Positions 44,451 to 55,600 of a stretch of DNA of 64,000 nucleotides are shown here, in pieces. How positions within the stretch are numbered: position 1 is the stretch's first letter; the number at the start of each line of letters is the position of its first letter. The translations under genes and the position numbers were made by a program. Under the pieces are notes generated by a model. That model searched no databases. It saw only the letters and a program-made list of their open reading frames with translations, and was not told where the DNA came from. Location: NCBI RefSeq assembly GCF_022539505.1, contig NC_061508.1, positions 38,806,256-38,870,255 of the forward strand, in the 5' to 3' direction. Origin of the DNA: Lolium rigidum (taxonomy: Eukaryota > Streptophyta > Magnoliopsida > Poales > Poaceae).

Positions 44451-45147
44451 CTAGGCGCGAAAGTGTATATCAAGTGTTATCAAGAGATGGAGCATCGATA
44501 TCATAAGCTCCCCATCTGTAGTGATACTAAGGGCTTTGTCAATTTTAGGCCTATAATAATATTTTTTTGGTTTAGGCACTTTAGAGACATACATAAACTT
44601 TTGCTCCTTACCCACATAAGCTTTTTCTCTAAACTTTATAGATGAAAAGGTTGAACCCAATGTTCCCATAGCCTCTTCAAGTTCACTAATCCTTTTGGTT
44701 TGATTATCATGGATAGCACAAGATTCTAAGATGGTGATTCTCTCATTGATTCCACCTAGAGATTTATCAAGTTTATCAGTGCTATCAAGTAATGCTCCCA
44801 AAGTAGTATCAATACTTGGAAGGTTTTGCTCTATGGTTTCCAACTTTTTCATGACATCTTCAAGAGAGGTTTCAATTTTAACTTCATTAACAGGTGGTAT
44901 TCCAAATAAACTCTCAATAATGCAACTAGCTTCTAAAGCAGGAGCGCCTAGGAAGTTACCTCTGCGAGACAATCAAGAACATACCTATTCCAGCTAGAGA
45001 TACCAACATAAAAATTCCTGAGTAGGATAGTGGTGGAGTGTTTCTCAGTGCACCTATTATGGGCATCACTAATTCTATACCAAGCATCTTTTAAACATTC
45101 TCCCCTTGTTGCTTAAACGAACGAACTTCAACTTCGGGGTTACTCAT
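44451..45147 (-). pseudogene. Gag-like protein of Sabrina-like copy C, frameshifted
   Basis: The equivalent start is at 45147 (MSNPEVEVRSF). A missing C in the poly-C at about 45103 and a missing base near 44965 break the frame relative to copy A. The C-terminal 173 residues (44972-44451) stay open, with the coiled-coil region and the AYVGKEQKFMYVSKVPKPKK motif. Confidence 0.8.
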
Positions 45148-45371
45148 TTTAGCAGTAGTAAATAAAGCAAACTAGATAAAGTAAATGCAAGTAACTAATT
45201 TTTTTGTGTTTTTGATATGGAGAACAAGACAGTAAATAAAGTAAAGCTAGCAACTAATTTTTTTGTGTTTTGATATAATGCAGCAAACAAGTAAGTAAAT
45301 AAAATAAAGCAAGACAAAAACAAAGTAAAGAGATTGGATTGTGGAGACTCCCCTTGCAGCGTGTCTTGATC

Positions 45372-45389
45372 TCCCCGGCAACGACGCCA
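45372..45389 (-). other. Primer-binding site, copy C (tRNA-Asp, one mismatch)
   Basis: Minus strand TGGCGTCGTTGCCGGGGA, one C-to-T change from the perfect site in copy A. Confidence 0.85.
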
Positions 45390-45400
45390 GAAAAAATGCT

Positions 45401-46164
45401 TGATGGTGTGTAAGACACACGTTCGTTGGGAAACCCAAGAGGAAGGTGTGATGCGTACATCAGCAAGTTTTCCCTCAGAAAGAAACCAAGGTTTATCGAA
45501 CCAGGAGGAGCCAAGAAGCACGTTGAAGGTTGATGGCGGCGGGATGTAGTGCGGCGCAACACCAGTGATTCCGGCGCCAACGTGGAACCCGCACAACACA
45601 ACCAAAGTACTTTGCCCCAACGAAACAGTGAGGTTGTCAATCTCACCGGACTTGCTGTAACAAAGGATTAGATGTATAGTGTGGATGATGATTGTTTGCA
45701 GAAAACAGTAGAACAAGTATTGCAAGTAGATTGTATTCAATATAAAAGAATGGACCGGGGTCCACGAGTTCACTAGAGGTGTCTCTCCCATAAGATAAAC
45801 AAGCATGTTGGGTGAACAAATTACGATCGGGCAATTGACAAATAGAGAGAGCATGACAATGCACATACATGATATGATAAGTATTGTGAGATTTAATTGG
45901 GCATTACGACAAAGTACATAGACCGCTATCCGAGCATGCATCTATGCCTAAAAAGTCCACCTTCAGAGTTATCATCCGAACCCCTTCCGAGTATTAAGTT
46001 GCAAACAACAGACAATTGCATTAAGTATGGTGCGTAATGTAATCAATAACTACATCCTCGGACATAGCATCAATGTTTTATCCCTAGTGGCAACAAGCAC
46101 ATCCACAACCTTAGAACTTTCTCGTCATCGTCCCAGATTTAATGGAGGCATGAACCCACTATCG
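45401..46164 (-). repeat. 5' LTR of Sabrina-like copy C (truncated)
   Basis: The inner 764 bp of the LTR. Homology stops after CCCACTATCGA at 46164. The following 40 bp (46165-46204) are unrelated and run into a gap. Confidence 0.88.
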
Positions 46165-46204
46165 AAGGTGCTGTCCCCTCAGTACTTGCTAAATCTCTTT
46201 AACC

Positions 46205-46304
46205 NNNNNNNNNNNNNNNNNNNNNNNNNNNNNNNNNNNNNNNNNNNNNNNNNNNNNNNNNNNNNNNNNNNNNNNNNNNNNNNNNNNNNNNNNNNNNNNN
46301 NNNN
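46205..46304. other. Assembly gap (100 N)
   Basis: Left flank: 40 bp of unplaced sequence after truncated copy C. Right flank: the upstream region of the antisense gene of element J. The 3' LTR of J, expected here, is absent. Confidence 0.97.
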
Positions 46305-46539
46305 GCCGGCGACTGCAAGTTCACCGCTTCTCCGGCGACCACCTTCAGTGCTTCACGCCGTCCCAGGTTAGCCTCAATGCTTCTTTGCCCTCTTCCTCTT
46401 TGCTTTTCAGATCTTGGGCCGGTAGGATATTTACCTTCTCTTTTCTTTTGCTTTTTTTCTCTTACTCGTAGATCTTCGCGCAAGGGTAGATCTTGGGAAA
46501 TCAGTTTTTCGAGTAGAAACCGGCATCTCTCAGATCCGT

Positions 46540-49500
46540 ATGTCTAGCGAAGAGTCTCTTTCCGTGTCATCCTCCAGTAGCCACCAAAGTGAGACTTCCG
46601 ACGGGCTATCAGCTGATCTTGCCCGGATGGAAGCCGACACTGGTAAAGGTCAAGATGCCGGCAGCTCTAGCCAAGCTCCCGGAGTAGATCTATCCGGTAT
46701 CACTCGCGGAGCCTGGAAAGGCTCCGATGTCACACAGCACGAGATCGACTGGCTTTACCGGTCTAGAAGGATACCGGAAGGAGTATCCTGCCGGCTTCCC
46801 CGCGACGAGATCGAACCGGTACTCGAACCCGGTGAGTTCGTAGTTTTCCTTGCTCACTTCGAGCGTGGCTTCGGCCTTCCTGCCTCTGACTTCTTCCGCA
46901 AAATCTTGGATTATTACCAACTCCAGCCTCACCACCTTCCCGGCAATGCCGTTTTTTTATCTTTCTTGTTATGCTACCTTCATGGAGGGCTACATCGGCA
47001 TCCGTCCCACTCGCGAGACTTTCGCTCGCTTCTTTTCTCTCCGAATTAACTCCGTTCAGGGCAAGGACATTCCTAAGCCCAAACCCCCCGTACAATGCGG
47101 GTCTTGTATCATCGGCTCCCGCCAAGGGAGCCCCTTCTTTAAATTCTCTGGTCTCGAGTCATGCCGGTTATGGCAAGGGACCTTCTTCTATGTGAAGAAC
47201 AACGGCGCCCCAGATCTTATCAACCTGCCGCCTTTTAATCCGGCGCCGCCCACGAAGGTCAACTGGGGCTACTTTCCTGGGACGAATCACATTGAGACGA
47301 ACCGGGTCGTACGCTTCATGGAGAAGCTGAGGAAAGAGACTAACATCTGCTCTGACGACATCATCCGCACCTTCATCTCACGCCGGGTGCTTCCTCTTAA
47401 GCGCCGGGCTCATAAAATAAGCGAGATGTACGGCCCTGGCGATCCTACCAAGATCAGCGGCCTCCCTCTAAGCAAGGAGGACATAGTCCTCAAGGCTAAG
47501 CAGATCTACCAGACTGCCATGCCGGATGACTGGGAGTGGGGCTTCCTGCCTCTCAGCTCCACCAACCCTCCAACTGATGAAGTAAGAGATTGTGCAACCC
47601 GGGTTGTTGTACCAGTAACTTTTACGTTGTGGCTAACTGATTCTCCATTTGTTTTCAGGCCAAAGACCGCTTCCCTCGCATCGAAGCGGAGCGGCGAGGC
47701 CCTTGCCGGAAGCACCCTCTGGAAAAGGTGGACCCAGATCCTTACATCCACTGGATCGACCTCAAGATGGGCCGCACCCACACCTCGCGCCCCGGTAACT
47801 TCTCGTCTGAAGCTCCCGGTTCCAGTGATGATCTCACTATGCTTGAGGTAGCTTTCTCTTCCGGTCTCTCATGCTTTATCGTTATTTCTCCTCTGTAGAT
47901 GCTCCCTCAGCTGGCACCCAACCGCAGGTTCACGAGCACGCTGCTCCTCTGCAGGCCAAGGTTGGCCGCGAGTTCCTGGAGAAGCTCATTCCCCAGGGCA
48001 AGAAGAACAAGTCCCCGGCACCTGATGCCGGCTCAAGCCAAGCTCCTCCCGCCAAACGCTTCCGGACGGAAGTCCTTGGGGGGGAAAGAAGCAGGGAAGA
48101 GGCGCTACAAAGGGAAAACGATGCCGGTCTCTTCTGGGTAAGCTTTTGTTTCTCTATTTGCTTTGTTCTACAAACTTTTCCTTCCTCTTTCCTTTTTTGA
48201 TCTTCTCTCTCTTTCTTGTTCAGCCCTGCGCTTAAGCTCTCCAAGAGCGCCAGTGGCACGAAGCCGGAGACCCCTGAGGGAACTGCAAGGACCTCAACTC
48301 CTCCTCCTCACTCAAGCCCGGTACCATCTGGTACGGGCAACCATTCTGCCTCCCCTCTGGGAGGCACCTCAAGTGCGGGGCGCGCGGCCCCTACACCTCC
48401 AGATCACCGCGCGGAGGAGGACCTCGTCCCCCCTCCAGAGACACAAGATACCGGCGCCAGCAACATCGGCGCTGATTCTGAAGCTGCCGGGCGGGCGGAA
48501 CGTCAGGTTCCTCCCGTCCTGAAAAGAAAGAAGAAGAAGAAGAAGAGCTCGCACTCTTCCCCCTCCAAGCCCGCGCCGGACTCTTCCGCGTCGGCAAGCT
48601 CTACCTTGGGGCAGGACGTACCTTCGCCTCCCAAGACCTCGCCCGCGCCTCCGCCGGAAGCTCCGAAAGTCGAGCTAAGCGGGGCCACTCCTACGCCGCC
48701 GCCAGAAATCCTCAAGATCACCAAGTTCCTCAAGCCGGAGGCTTCCAAGGGGAAGGCCACGGCTTCCGGCACTTCACCCGCCGGCCCGCAGTCCTTGGTG
48801 TTGCACGTCGGCCCCGCCGCCACCGCGGCTGGAGAAAAGCCTTCCGGCATCCTGGGCCGGATCACCGAGCTGAAGCGCGAATGCCGCGAGCTGGGGAACC
48901 TGCTTCCCTACGCTGAGAAGTGGAATGCTGCGGATGTGTCTGCAGCTACACGCGGCCTGGGGAAGGACCGGCTTCCGGCGCTAGACCCCTCTGGGCCCCG
49001 GTGCACGGAGGAGCACTTCATGCGGCTGCGGCGCGCGGTGAAGGAGCTGGACAACGCGTGGCATGATGCCACCAACAACATGGTGGTAAGTTTCACCAAA
49101 CTCTTTGCAATTTTTCAATTCATGTCGATCTCATTCTTTCCGGATCTTGTCTATCTTCCCAGTCCCCGAGTTTCGTGTTGAGAGCATAGCTCTTAGCGCG
49201 AAACTTAGGTAGAAACTCAAAAAACCTGCATAGCCAGTCCCCGAGTTTCGGGTTACGAACATAGCTCTTAGCGCGAAACTTAGGTAAAAACTCAAAAAAC
49301 TTGCATAGCCAGTCCCTGAGTTTCGGGTTGAGAGCAAGGCTCTTAGCGCGAAACTTAGGTAGAAACTCAAAAAGCTGGCATAGCCAGTCCCCGAGTTTCG
49401 GGTTGAGAGCAAGGCTCTTAGCGCGAAACTTAGGTAGAAACTCAAAAAACCGGCATAGCCAGTCCCCGAGTTTCGGGTTGAGAGCAAGGCTCTTAGCGCG

Positions 49501-50890
49501 AAACTTAGGTAAGAACGTAGGGAAACCGGCCTCTTTTTTCTAACACTTTTTCTTGAACAGAGCACGGCGATGCCCGGAGGCACCTCTTTGAGGAGCTTCT
49601 GTGGGAGCACCGGGATCTTGCTGAAGCGCACAGCAAGTGCCAAGGTGAGCTTTCGTGCCTCCGGCATCTTCTTACCGGAAGCTTTTTATCTTCTAGTACT
49701 TACAATTTTTTGCTTAACAGCTATCCCAGAAGCTTCCATCGAAGCTCTCAAAACTCAGCTCGCCGCACTCCAAGGTATTCCTTCTTTTCCGGTTAACTTG
49801 CCTCTCTTTATTTTACCAGTTGGAGTTTTGTTAATCTTTTCTTTCCGGGCTCTAGGTGAGAAAGAGCAGCTCATCCAGGAGCATCGCAAGGCTCTGGACG
49901 CCCAGGAGCTTTATTCCAAGGGGCTGAAGGACCAGCTGATCCAACTTGGGCTCCAGCACAACGAAGCGATGAAGGCCGCCCAAGCCGCAGCTGAGACCAG
50001 GCTGAATGAGGCCCTGGAGGATGCCAACAACTCCACCGTGGTGCTGCGGGCGGAGCTAGAGGAGGGAGCCAAGGCGCGGAAAGCAGCCAAGGATCGGGCC
50101 GCGCTCCTGGAGGGAGAGCAGAAGGAGTATGACCAACTGGTCATGCAAACCGACGCGCTTGCCCTTAGTAAGTTTTTCTCCTTTCTTCTCCGGTTTTTGC
50201 TTATAAGCTTATATTTTCCGGTTTCATGTCCTTATCCTCTTTTTTCTTTGTCTTGCAGGGCTCTTCCCGGACTCGCAGCTCTATGCGCAGAAGAAGGTGA
50301 CCGAGCGCCGGGTTCAGCAGGAGTTCAAGAACCCGGAAGCGCCGTGGGATCCTTATGATCATCTGGTCGCCCTCTCTGCGCGGGTCGCCCACATGCGTGC
50401 GGTGGACCGGAACCTTGCTGATCTGCCCGACGTGGCGATCCATCTCTTCAAGGTCCTGTGGCCTGAGCAGGAGGTGCCGGCCAACCTAACGTTTACCTCT
50501 GAGTGCCTGAAGGGTGCCAGCCGGCGAATCCGCGAGTGGCAGTGCTCAGCGGCTCGTGCCGGAGAGGATGCGGCGCTACGCGTCGCCTTCTCCTGGTATA
50601 AGGACTTGGATCTGGACGCCCTCCAGGGCGTGCGCGAGAACGCTCCTACCGACATGGATCCGGTCCTCACCGCGATGAGGCAGGATCGAGCCTACCGGAT
50701 CGCAGAGTACGCCCCGGTCCGCACCTTCATCCCCCCTCCTCCCGACGTCAAGGACTACCTCAGTGACGAAGAAGAAGGAGATGACGAGGAAGAAGGAGAT
50801 GACGAGGAAGATGAAGATGCTGGAGCTGGTGATGCGCCTCCGGAAGCTCCAGAGACCCGTGTCGTTCCTCCCGAAGCTCCTTCTGCTTAA
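46540..50890 (+). pseudogene. Eight-exon antisense gene of element J (putative gypsy-type transposon domain)
   Basis: Exons 46540-47581, 47659-47794, 47899-48137, 48224-49085, 49563-49644, 49721-49774, 49856-50167 and 50259-50890 join with GT-AG introns in matching phase. Exon 1 encodes a Ser-rich start and a domain resembling Pfam 'putative gypsy type transposon' (EPGEFVVFLAHFERGFGLPA, LRINSVQGKDIPKP). Exon 4 is Pro/Ser-rich with a KRKKKKKK nuclear-signal-like block. Exons 5-7 form a long coiled coil (HLFEELLWEHRDLAEAHS, EQLIQEHRKALDAQ). Exon 8 ends in acidic DDEEEGDDEEDED repeats. Frame breaks occur in a T7 run (46952-46958) and a G7 run (48078-48084), possibly sequencing errors. It lies 3' of pol on the other strand and converges with it. 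Function unknown. Confidence 0.75.
49160..49515. repeat. Five tandem 75-bp hairpin units in intron 4
   Basis: Units start at 49160, 49235, 49310, 49385 and 49460, exactly 75 bp apart; the last is partial. Each carries CAGTCCCCGAGTTTCGGG, GAGAGC, GCTCTTAGCGCGAAACT and TAGGTAGAAACTC. AGTTTCG...GAGAGC and GCTCTT...CGAAACT are inverted, forming a long imperfect hairpin in each unit. Because 75 is divisible by three, long repetitive ORFs appear on both strands. Confidence 0.95.
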
Positions 50891-51591
50891 GTATCTCCTG
50901 TAATGTGTTTGCCTGCCCTGCTTACTTCAAAACAATGGTCATCAAATTCTACCCCGGTATGCCGGGGTTTATGATGTAATATAAAACTTAGCCGTTCTTT
51001 TGGTTGTGCTACAACAATCTATGCCGGTATGTTATACCGGTAGCCTATTAACTTATGTTTGTCTATTGTCTTAGCATTTTGCTCGTTGTGTTGCTTTTAT
51101 CTTGCACTGCAAAGATTCCGGAATTGTTTCTGCATCCAATCCGATGCACACTTGGCTCTTTTGCTTTGGCTCTGCCTACCTTCTCTGGGCGTTTTGGCGT
51201 ATGAGCAAAAAGTTCTTTTACCAAGCAAGCACTTTCTTGAACTTAGAAATAACTCGAAATTTTCACAAAAAACCGGCATAACCGGGGTTAGTTAAATTTT
51301 TCCGGATTGTTCGTTCCCGCTCTCTCTTTTCGTAGTTCACGTGCTTAATTCCTACCGGTTTATCTTGCTTGCCATGAAGCCGGGTTGCGGACAGCAGCAG
51401 AGTCGAAGACTCCGGTAGGTTTAGCACGTCACTAAACCGGAAAGAAAAAACGTTCAACAAGCAATCGGTAAACTGAAAAAATAAACATATTGCATGCAAT
51501 TTTAGGGGTAGTCCCCGAGATTCATTCGAGGTCACGACATCTTTTATTCATAGCAAATAAGGTACAAAAAGGAACTTCTTACACCACAACT
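50891..51591. other. Convergent 3' region between the antisense gene and pol of J
   Basis: About 700 bp without a gene. TATGCCGG(TATG) words recur near 50956-51045. Both transcripts must terminate here; ATAAA-like signals occur but none is clearly conserved. Confidence 0.5.
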
Positions 51592-51869
51592 TCAAGAGTA
51601 GAAAGGACGCAACAGAGCTACGTTCCATGGACGCTTGGTCTCCTCTCCGGATCTGTCCGCCTTTCCTTTTTTCCATTCCTGTGCATCGATCAGGTAATAG
51701 GCATCATTGTGGAGAGCTTTGCTCACAATGAAAGGTCCCTCCCATGGGGGTGAAAGCTTATGTTGGCCTTCAGTGCGCTGCACTAGGCGTAACACCAGGT
51801 CTCCTTCCCGGAACACCCTCGGGTTAACCTTCCGGCTGTGATAGCGTCTGAGGTTTTGCTGGTAAATGG
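51592..51869 (-). pseudogene. Integrase C-terminal part, element J
   Basis: The continuation of pol after solo LTR D: RRYHSRKVNPRVFREGDLVL followed by WEGPFIVSKAL, the GPY/F-like module that ends plant gypsy integrases, then the pol stop near 51592. The codons join those at 53476 once the LTR and one CTGTT duplication are removed. Confidence 0.85.
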
Positions 51870-51874
51870 CTGTT

Positions 51875-53470
51875 TGATGGCGTGTAAACACACGTCCGTT
51901 GGGAACCCCAAGAGGAAGGTGTGATGCGCACATCAGCAAGTTTTCCCTTAGTAAGAAACCAAGGTTATCGAACCAGTAGGAGTCAAGGAACACGTGAAGG
52001 TTGTTGGTGGCGGAGTGTAGTGCGGCGCAACACCAGGGATTCCGGCGCCAACGTGGAACCTGCACAACACAATCAAAGTACTTTGCCCCAACATAACAGT
52101 CAGGTTGTCAATCTCATCGGCTTGCTGTAAACAAAGGATTAGATGTATAGTGTGGAAGATGATGTTTGTTTGCGAAGAACAGTAAAGAACAATTGCAGTA
52201 GATTGTATTTCAGATGTAAAGAATTGGACCGGAGTCCACAGTTCACTAGTGGTGTCTCTCCCATAAGATAAATAGATGTTGGGTGAACAAATTACAGTTG
52301 GGCAATTGACAAATAAAGAAGGCATAACAATGCACATACATATATCATGATGAGTACTATGAGATTTAATCAGGGCATTATGACAAAGTACATATACCGC
52401 TATCCAGCATGCATCTATGCCTAAAAAGTCCACCTTCAGGTTATCATCCGAACCCCCTCCAGTATTAAGTTGCAAACAACAGACAATTTCATTAAGTATG
52501 GTGCGTAATGTAATCAACACAAATATCCTTAGACAAAGCATCGATGTTTTATCCCTAGTGGCAACAGACACATCCACAACCTTAGAGGTTGCCTGTCACT
52601 CCCAGCATTCAATGGAGGCATGAACCCACTATCGAGCATAAATACTCCCTCTTGGAGTCACAAGTATCAACTTGACCCGAGCCTCTACTAGCAACGGAGA
52701 GCATGCAAGAACATAAACAACATATATGATAGATTGATAATCAACTTGACATAGTATTCAATATTCATCGGATCCCAACAAACACAACATGTAGCATTAC
52801 AAATAGATGATCTTGATCATGATAGGCAGCTCACAAGATCTAACATGATAGCACAATGAGGAGAAGACAACCATCTAACTACTGCTATGGACCCATAGTC
52901 CAGGGGTGGACTACTCACACATCGATCCGGAGGCGATCATGGCGATGAAGAGACCTCCGGGAGATGATTCCCCTCTCCGGCAGGGTGCCGGAGGCGATCT
53001 CCTGAATCCCCCGAGATGGTATTGGCGGCGGCGGCGTCTCTGGAAGGTTTTCCGTATCGTGGCTCTCTGTACTGGGGTATTCGCGACGAAGGCTTTAAGT
53101 AGGCGGAAGGGCAGAGTCGGAGGGCTAACGAGGGGCCCACACGCTAGGGCCACGCGGCCAAGGCCTGGGCCGCGCCGCCCTAGTGTGTCGCCACCTCGTG
53201 GCCCCACTTCGTATCTCCTTCGGTCTTCTGGAAGCTTCGTGGAAAAATAAGACCCTGGGCGTTGATTTCGTCCAATTCCGAGAATATTTCCTTTGTAGGA
53301 TTTCCGAAACCAAAAAAAGTAGAAAACAACAACTGGCTCTTCGGCATCTCATCAATAGGTTAGTGCCGGAAAATGCATAATGATGACATAAAGTGTGTAT
53401 AAAACATGTGAGTATCATCATAAAAGTAGCATGGAACATAAGAAATTATAGATACGTTTGAGACGTATCA
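51875..53470 (-). mobile_element. Solo LTR D of the Sabrina-like family
   Basis: 1596 bp, minus orientation, flanked by perfect 5-bp duplications CTGTT at 51870-51874 and 53471-53475. No interior sequence, so it is a product of LTR-LTR recombination. It interrupts the integrase of J. Frames inside it are LTR shadows. Confidence 0.96.
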
Positions 53471-53475
53471 CTGTT

Positions 53476-54640
53476 CTTGCCAATGCCAATTCTCTTGCTT
53501 CTTCTAGCAACTCCACATCGTTTTCTCTGGCCTCTTTTACCTCTTGTTCGGTATAGAGCTGCACCCTTGGTGAGTCATGAAGAATGTCGGTTGGTATGAC
53601 CGCTTCTGCTCCGTAAACCATAAAGATTGGAGTGTATCCGGTAGACCGGTTTGGAGTCGTTCTTATGCTCCACAGCACTGATGGTAGCTCATCGAGCCAA
53701 CACCCCGGTGACTTTTCCACCGCCTCGATGAGTCTTTGTTTGATACCGGAAAGTACCAAAGCATTTGTTCTTTCCACCTGGCCATTGCCTTGTGGGTGTG
53801 CCACTAAGCACAAATCCAACCGGATATTGTTATCCTCACAAAATCTTTTGAACTCACCTTGAGCAAAGTTCGTTCCATTGTCAGTGATAATGCTATGCGG
53901 GTGGCCATACCGCAAATAACATCCTTTAAGAACTTCACCGCGGTGCGCCCATCACACTTTGCAATGGGTTTCACTTCTAGCCACTTGGTGAATTTGTCTA
54001 CCATAACCAAGATATGGGTCATATTTCCCCTTGCAGTTTTGAATGGGCCAACCATGTCAAGGCACCAAACAGCAAACGGCCAAGTTAGCGGTATGGTTTT
54101 TAAACCGGATGCTGGGGTATGATTTTGCTTGGCGTACCTCTGGCACCCGTTGCATTTTCTTACCAAATCCTCAGCATTTTCCAAAGCAGTAGGCCAATAG
54201 AACCCATGCCGGAATACTTTTGCTACCAGCGCCCTTGACGAAGCGTGGTGCCCATATTCCCCTTGGTGAATCTCCGCAAGCATTTCTTTTCCTTCTTTCG
54301 GTTCCACACACCTTTGAAGGACACCGGTAACACTTCTCTTGTACGCCTCGCCATTAATGATGGTGTACGCCTTGGACCTTCTCTGGATCCTTCTGGACTC
54401 ATTTTCGTCAACCGGCAAGGTGCCGTTGACCAGGAATTCCTTAATAGGTTTAAGCCAAGATGGTGCCTCTCGAACCAGGAACACCGGTACGTCTATCTCC
54501 ATGCTATCCACCAGCATTGTGTCCTCCGGTGTGGACGCAGCAGTCCCCGAGTTTACCGGAACAGTCCCCGGGTTTCCTTCATCGATATCCATTGGTACAA
54601 CATGTGACTCCGGTACGAAGATGGATTCCGATTCCGGACT
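53476..54640 (-). pseudogene. Integrase N-terminal and core, element J
   Basis: Minus strand. Zinc-binding module IHQGEYGHH with CNGCQRY, then catalytic residues in CLDMVGPF (first Asp), ITDNGTNF (second Asp) and GQVERTN (Glu), all visible. A shift near 53910 separates the first Asp frame from the second. Upstream residues ~54450-54640 are a Pro/Glu/Thr-rich linker from RNase H. Integrase joins element DNA to host DNA; this copy is broken by the shift and by solo LTR D. Confidence 0.9.
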
Positions 54641-55600
54641 CGGTTTGATCGATGGTACTCTTAAGTGTGCCAAGGCTATTCCGGGAGGAATTTCTTGCCT
54701 AGACGAGCCCAGCTTGGACAAAGCATCCGCGGCTTCATTTTCCGCTCGTGGCACATGGTGAAACTCACATCCTTCAAAGAAGCCGGCAATCTTTTGCACG
54801 TGAAACCGGTATGAGGCCATGTTGGCATCTTTTGCGTCCCAGTCTCCGGAACATTGTTGCACCACAAGATCTGAATCTCCATAGCAAATGATCCGGTGTG
54901 CACCGATTTCTTTTTTCGACCTTGAGTCCATGAATCAAAGCCTCGTACTCAGCGACATTGTTTGATGCCCTGAAATGTACTTGCAAAACATACCGGAGAT
55001 GGTCTCCCTTAGGTGAAGTAAGCACCACACCGGAACCTAGACCCTCTTTGAGTTTGGATCCGTCAAAGTGCATCTTCCAGTATTCTATTCTCTGGTCTGG
55101 TGGCTTGTATTGCATTTCCGCCCGATCAACCAAGAAATCAGCCAAGGCTTGCGATTTTATGGCATCTCTTCTTTCATACACTGGTACATATGGTGATATC
55201 TGGATTGCCCACTTTGCAATCCTACTGCTAGCATCTTTGTTGCACATGATATCGGAAATGGGTGCCTCACTCACCACTTTCATGGGGTGTTCCTCGAAGT
55301 AATGCTTAAGCTTCGTGGCGGCCATGAACACACCATAAGTCATTTTCTGGAAGTGCGGGTAGTTTTGTTTTGAGAGGGAGAGCACCTCGCTCAGGTAGTA
55401 TACCGGCCTCTGCACGGTTTTTCCTTCCTCTTCTCTTTCTACTACCACAACAACACTTACGACCCGGTTAGTTGCTGCTATGTACAACAACATGGGTTCC
55501 CTTTCCAAAGGTGAAGCCAGTATTGGTGCAGTGGCTAGCATTGTTTTTAGCCCTTTAAACGCCGCGTCCGACATCGAGGGGTCCGGACGAACGTATCGGA
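54641..55600 (-). pseudogene. RNase H and second (plant-type) RNase H, element J
   Basis: Minus strand. The RT-linked RNase H starts about 55574 with substitutions at its active site: LLYIAATNRVVSVVVV lacks the usual Asp, as often in TAT elements. A second RNase H follows with intact acidic residues: HFDGSKLKEGLGSGV (Asp), VAEYEALIHGL (Glu), YGDSDLVVQQ (Asp) and a NEAADALSKLG end. A frame change near 54910-54930 breaks it. The extra RNase H is thought to supply primer-strand degradation in this lineage. Confidence 0.88.

Larger units (their letters stand above)
40306..46164 (-). mobile_element. Sabrina-like element copy C, both ends truncated
   Basis: Minus strand: 5' LTR 46164-45401 (outer part lost), primer site, broken gag, 3' region, 3' LTR 41875-40306 (terminal ~28 bp lost). 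The interior is 3525 bp (41876-45400), close to the 3547 bp of copy E, supporting a common non-autonomous family structure. No target duplication remains at either edge. 41913-44450 holds no gene other than the antisense small ORF at 43012. Confidence 0.92.

Noticed and set aside
46367..46410. Possible 5' untranslated intron before the antisense gene of J (CCCAG|GTTAGC ... TTTTCAG)
   Set aside because: At 44 nt it is shorter than usual plant introns; borders could be coincidental.
47848..47898. Alternative 51-nt intron 2 in the antisense gene
   Set aside because: The donor at 47795 gives a 104-nt intron and keeps the frame into the next exon, so it is preferred.
49131..49667. Long minus-strand ORF with repeated 25-residue units (and a plus-strand equivalent at 49301-49543)
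   Set aside because: Produced by the 75-bp tandem repeat, whose length is a multiple of three; it lies in an intron and has no domain.
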